From assembly GCA_013697015.1 (NCBI GenBank), contig JACCXL010000366.1:1-8684 (forward strand): DNA of 8,684 nucleotides. Direction: 5' to 3'. The notes beneath the pieces are model-generated. The model had not been told where the DNA came from. It ran no database searches and was given only the letters and a program-made list of their open reading frames with translations. Shown piece after piece: positions 6,966-8,684 of this stretch; the stretch's first letter is position 1; each line of letters starts with the position of its first letter. The DNA is from Chthoniobacterales bacterium. Its GTDB lineage: Bacteria; Verrucomicrobiota; Verrucomicrobiia; Chthoniobacterales; UBA10450. The position numbers and the translations under genes were made by a program.

Positions 6966-7352
6966 ATGGTCAAAAAACTTCTCCACACTCGCTACCGCGT
7001 CATTGATCTCGAGAAGACGGTTTCGTTTTACAAAGACGTCCTTGGATTACGGGAGATTCGCCGCCACACCTCAGGCCGTGGTTCACAGCTCGTGTTCTTA
7101 AAAGCTCCCGAGAGCGATGAGGAGATCGAGCTCTGCAAATTCGACCAGAGCGGACCAGTCGTGGTCGGACCTGATCTGATGCATCTCGCGTTCGAGGTCG
7201 ATGACATGGAAGAATTTGCGCGCTCCGCCGCTGCGAAAGGCTATCCACTCTCCGATGGCCCGCACCCCAACGGGCGCGGCGGCGCGATTGCGTTCATCGA
7301 TGCGCCGGAAGGGTACGAAGTCGAATTAATCCAACGCGGTCGCGATTCATAG
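6966..7352 (+). CDS. VOC-family glyoxalase I-like metalloenzyme
   Basis: A 128-residue vicinal-oxygen-chelate protein with two beta-alpha-beta-beta-beta modules, the size of bacterial glyoxalase I. Four likely metal ligands are conserved and spaced as in E. coli GloA (H5, E56, H74, E122): H7 in LLHTRYRV, E55 in EEIELCKF, H73 in LMHLAFEV and E120 in YEVELI. The FYKDVLGL segment near the N-terminus is also typical. The expected reaction is isomerisation of the methylglyoxal-thiol adduct to a lactoyl thioester, in the cytoplasm. Whether this organism makes glutathione is unknown, so another thiol or substrate is possible and no gene symbol is given. ATG 6966 begins the family N-terminus; an ATG at 6956 is out of frame. 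It lies 45 bases before the carboxypeptidase on the same strand. Confidence 0.88.
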   Translation: MVKKLLHTRYRVIDLEKTVSFYKDVLGLREIRRHTSGRGSQLVFLKAPESDEEIELCKFDQSGPVVVGPDLMHLAFEVDDMEEFARSAAAKGYPLSDGPHPNGRGGAIAFIDAPEGYEVELIQRGRDS

Positions 7353-7397
7353 CTCACCGCTTGCGTGACGGGCAGTGTTGCGGGTAATTCCTCGCCA

Positions 7398-8318
7398 ATG
7401 CAACGCCGCCTGCGATCGGGTCTGCCATTGTTCGCCTGGGCGATGCTGCTGGCTTCGCCCCTCTGCGCCGACGCAAAAACCAAAACGCGCGCGCACGCCG
7501 TTCGTCCGACCGGCGTTCCCGACCCGATCGAGGAAGACTCCGATCTGGCGCCGAAGGCGGCCCGCATGGTGGAGCGCGAACCGAACGGCGCCCCCAAAAC
7601 GCGCGCCATCGCCGTTCTCGTGCAAGACGCGCATTCGGGAGAGATTCTTTACGAGAAAAATGCGGATGCTCCGCGCGCCGCCGCCAGCACACAGAAGCTT
7701 CTGACGGCGCTGGTCGTCGCAGAGAGTGGGTTTCTCGATCAATCGGCGACAGTGCAACCGATCGATACGATGGCGGAGCCGGTCCGACTAAACATCAAAC
7801 CGGGCGAGTCTTATCAGCGCATCGATCTTTTGCGGGCGCTGCTCGTGAAAAGCCCAAACGACGTCGCGCGTTGTCTGGCCCGCGATAATGCCGGCAGCCT
7901 CGAAGCCTTCGCCGAGCGCATGAACGAGAAAGCGCGCGCCCTTGGGGCAACACACTCGCATTTCCTGAATCCGAACGGCCTCCCGATTCCAGGCCAGTAC
8001 TCGACCGCGCGCGATCTCTCCATCATCGCGCGGGCCGCTTACGCAAACCCGACCATTCGCTCGATCGTTTGCCTGCCGCAGCTCGTGTTCCGTTATGCGA
8101 ACGGACGAACGCGTGAGCTGGAAAATACCAACAAAATCCTGAAACGGCTGCCTTACTGCAACGGAATGAAGACCGGTTACACGGAAGCTGCGGGCCATTG
8201 TTTGATCGCGAGTGGTGCGCGCCCGGGCCGCGACATTATCGTGGTGGTGCTGGGCGACAGTAAAGGCGGCGTGTGGCAGGATGCGTCGGCCTTGCTTTCG
8301 TGGGGATTAATGATGTAA
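7398..8318 (+). CDS. Secreted D-alanyl-D-alanine carboxypeptidase (peptidase S11)
   Basis: A low-molecular-mass penicillin-binding protein that removes the terminal D-Ala of peptidoglycan pentapeptides in the periplasm, limiting cross-links. From ATG 7398 it has 306 residues. A signal peptide (basic QRRLR, then a hydrophobic stretch ending near residue 23) leads to a probable cleavage after ADA at residue 26. A poorly conserved linker reaches to about residue 67. The three active-site motifs are intact: S97-T-Q-K100, S152-P-N154 and K258-T-G260. A GTG at 7365 would add 11 residues before the signal peptide, so ATG 7398 is preferred. The protein stops soon after the catalytic domain, without the C-terminal beta domain and amphipathic anchor of E. 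coli PBP5, suggesting a soluble form closer to PBP7- or short S11-type enzymes. It sits between the VOC gene and bioF. Confidence 0.93.
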   Translation: MQRRLRSGLPLFAWAMLLASPLCADAKTKTRAHAVRPTGVPDPIEEDSDLAPKAARMVEREPNGAPKTRAIAVLVQDAHSGEILYEKNADAPRAAASTQKLLTALVVAESGFLDQSATVQPIDTMAEPVRLNIKPGESYQRIDLLRALLVKSPNDVARCLARDNAGSLEAFAERMNEKARALGATHSHFLNPNGLPIPGQYSTARDLSIIARAAYANPTIRSIVCLPQLVFRYANGRTRELENTNKILKRLPYCNGMKTGYTEAAGHCLIASGARPGRDIIVVVLGDSKGGVWQDASALLSWGLMM

Positions 8319-8340
8319 ATCCGCGCTCGCCGCGCCGGCG

Positions 8341-8684
8341 ATGACCGATCCGTTTCAAGAGGGGCTGCAAGCGCTTCGCACCCAATCGCTGCATCGGACA
8401 TTGCGCGAAGTCGGCGGCGCGCAAGGAGCTGAAATCGAGCTAGTCGGGGAACGCCTGGTCAATTTTGCCTCGAACGACTATCTCGGTCTCGCGAACGATG
8501 AGCGCCTGCGGGAAGCGGCCCGGAGAGCGATCGCGGAGTTTGGCGTGGGCGCTGGCTCATCGCGCCTGATCTGCGGCACGCAATCACCACATATGCGCCT
8601 CGAAGCTGCGCTGGCGCGTTGGAAACGGACACCGGCGGCGCTCTCTTTTAGCAGCGGTTACGCCGCGGCCGTCGGCATCCTCCC
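8341..8684 (+). CDS. bioF: 8-amino-7-oxononanoate synthase, 5' part
   Basis: The N-terminal 114 residues of a PLP-dependent alpha-oxoamine synthase, cut by the window edge (full proteins have about 385). Visible signatures are NFASNDYLGLAND (41-53), FGVGAGSSRLICGT and LSFSSGYAA, matching BioF, which condenses pimeloyl-ACP or -CoA with L-alanine in biotin synthesis. The PLP lysine lies beyond the window. The related 2-amino-3-ketobutyrate CoA ligase (Kbl) and 5-aminolevulinate synthase share this start region. The short N-terminus and SNDYLGL wording favour BioF, but the rest of the gene or a neighbouring bioA/bioD would settle it. ATG 8341 is 22 bases after the carboxypeptidase stop, with no clear ribosome binding site. 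Confidence 0.85.
   Translation, partial: MTDPFQEGLQALRTQSLHRTLREVGGAQGAEIELVGERLVNFASNDYLGLANDERLREAARRAIAEFGVGAGSSRLICGTQSPHMRLEAALARWKRTPAALSFSSGYAAAVGIL

Overview
This window comes from a Gram-negative bacterium of roughly 60% GC. Two genes act on periplasmic peptidoglycan, and the rest are housekeeping enzymes. Protein style, weak ribosome binding sites and several TTG/GTG start options fit a soil Verrucomicrobiota (Spartobacteria/Chthoniobacterales-like) lineage. That placement is an impression, not a proof. No phage, plasmid, tRNA, rRNA or CRISPR sequence was seen, and no gap between genes exceeds 100 bases.

Layout. Bases 1-1866 (minus) hold penicillin-binding protein 2 (mrdA), whose C-terminal end runs off the window. 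It sits 51 bases downstream of uvrC (1918-3600, minus), which encodes the nuclease subunit of nucleotide excision repair. An 80-base divergent spacer separates uvrC from a geranylgeranyl-reductase-like flavoprotein (3681-4754, plus). That gene converges on folD (4751-5644, minus), and their stop codons overlap in the four bases TTAG. On the minus strand, ubiX (start 6874), a DUF374-type acyltransferase (start 6302) and folD form a tight three-gene operon. From 6966 the plus strand carries a glyoxalase-I-like VOC protein, a secreted D-Ala-D-Ala carboxypeptidase (S11) and the 5' end of bioF, closely spaced and probably co-transcribed.

How the genes work together. mrdA and the S11 carboxypeptidase both act on cell-wall peptidoglycan: the first cross-links it during elongation, the second trims pentapeptides. 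folD, ubiX and bioF make or modify cofactors (one-carbon folates, prenyl-FMN, biotin). The acyltransferase probably acts on envelope lipid. They do not form one pathway; this looks like core chromosome.

The main surprise is in uvrC. A 124-bp palindromic element (2379-2502), with perfect 11-bp terminal inverted repeats and a second 10-bp inverted pair inside, lies in the coding frame and is translated as about 41 residues just before a catalytic aspartate of the C-terminal nuclease domain. It resembles a dispersed, REP/MITE-like repeat that has become protein, comparable in concept to Rickettsia palindromic elements. The same UvrC also lacks the cysteine cluster that binds an iron-sulfur cofactor in E. 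coli UvrC.
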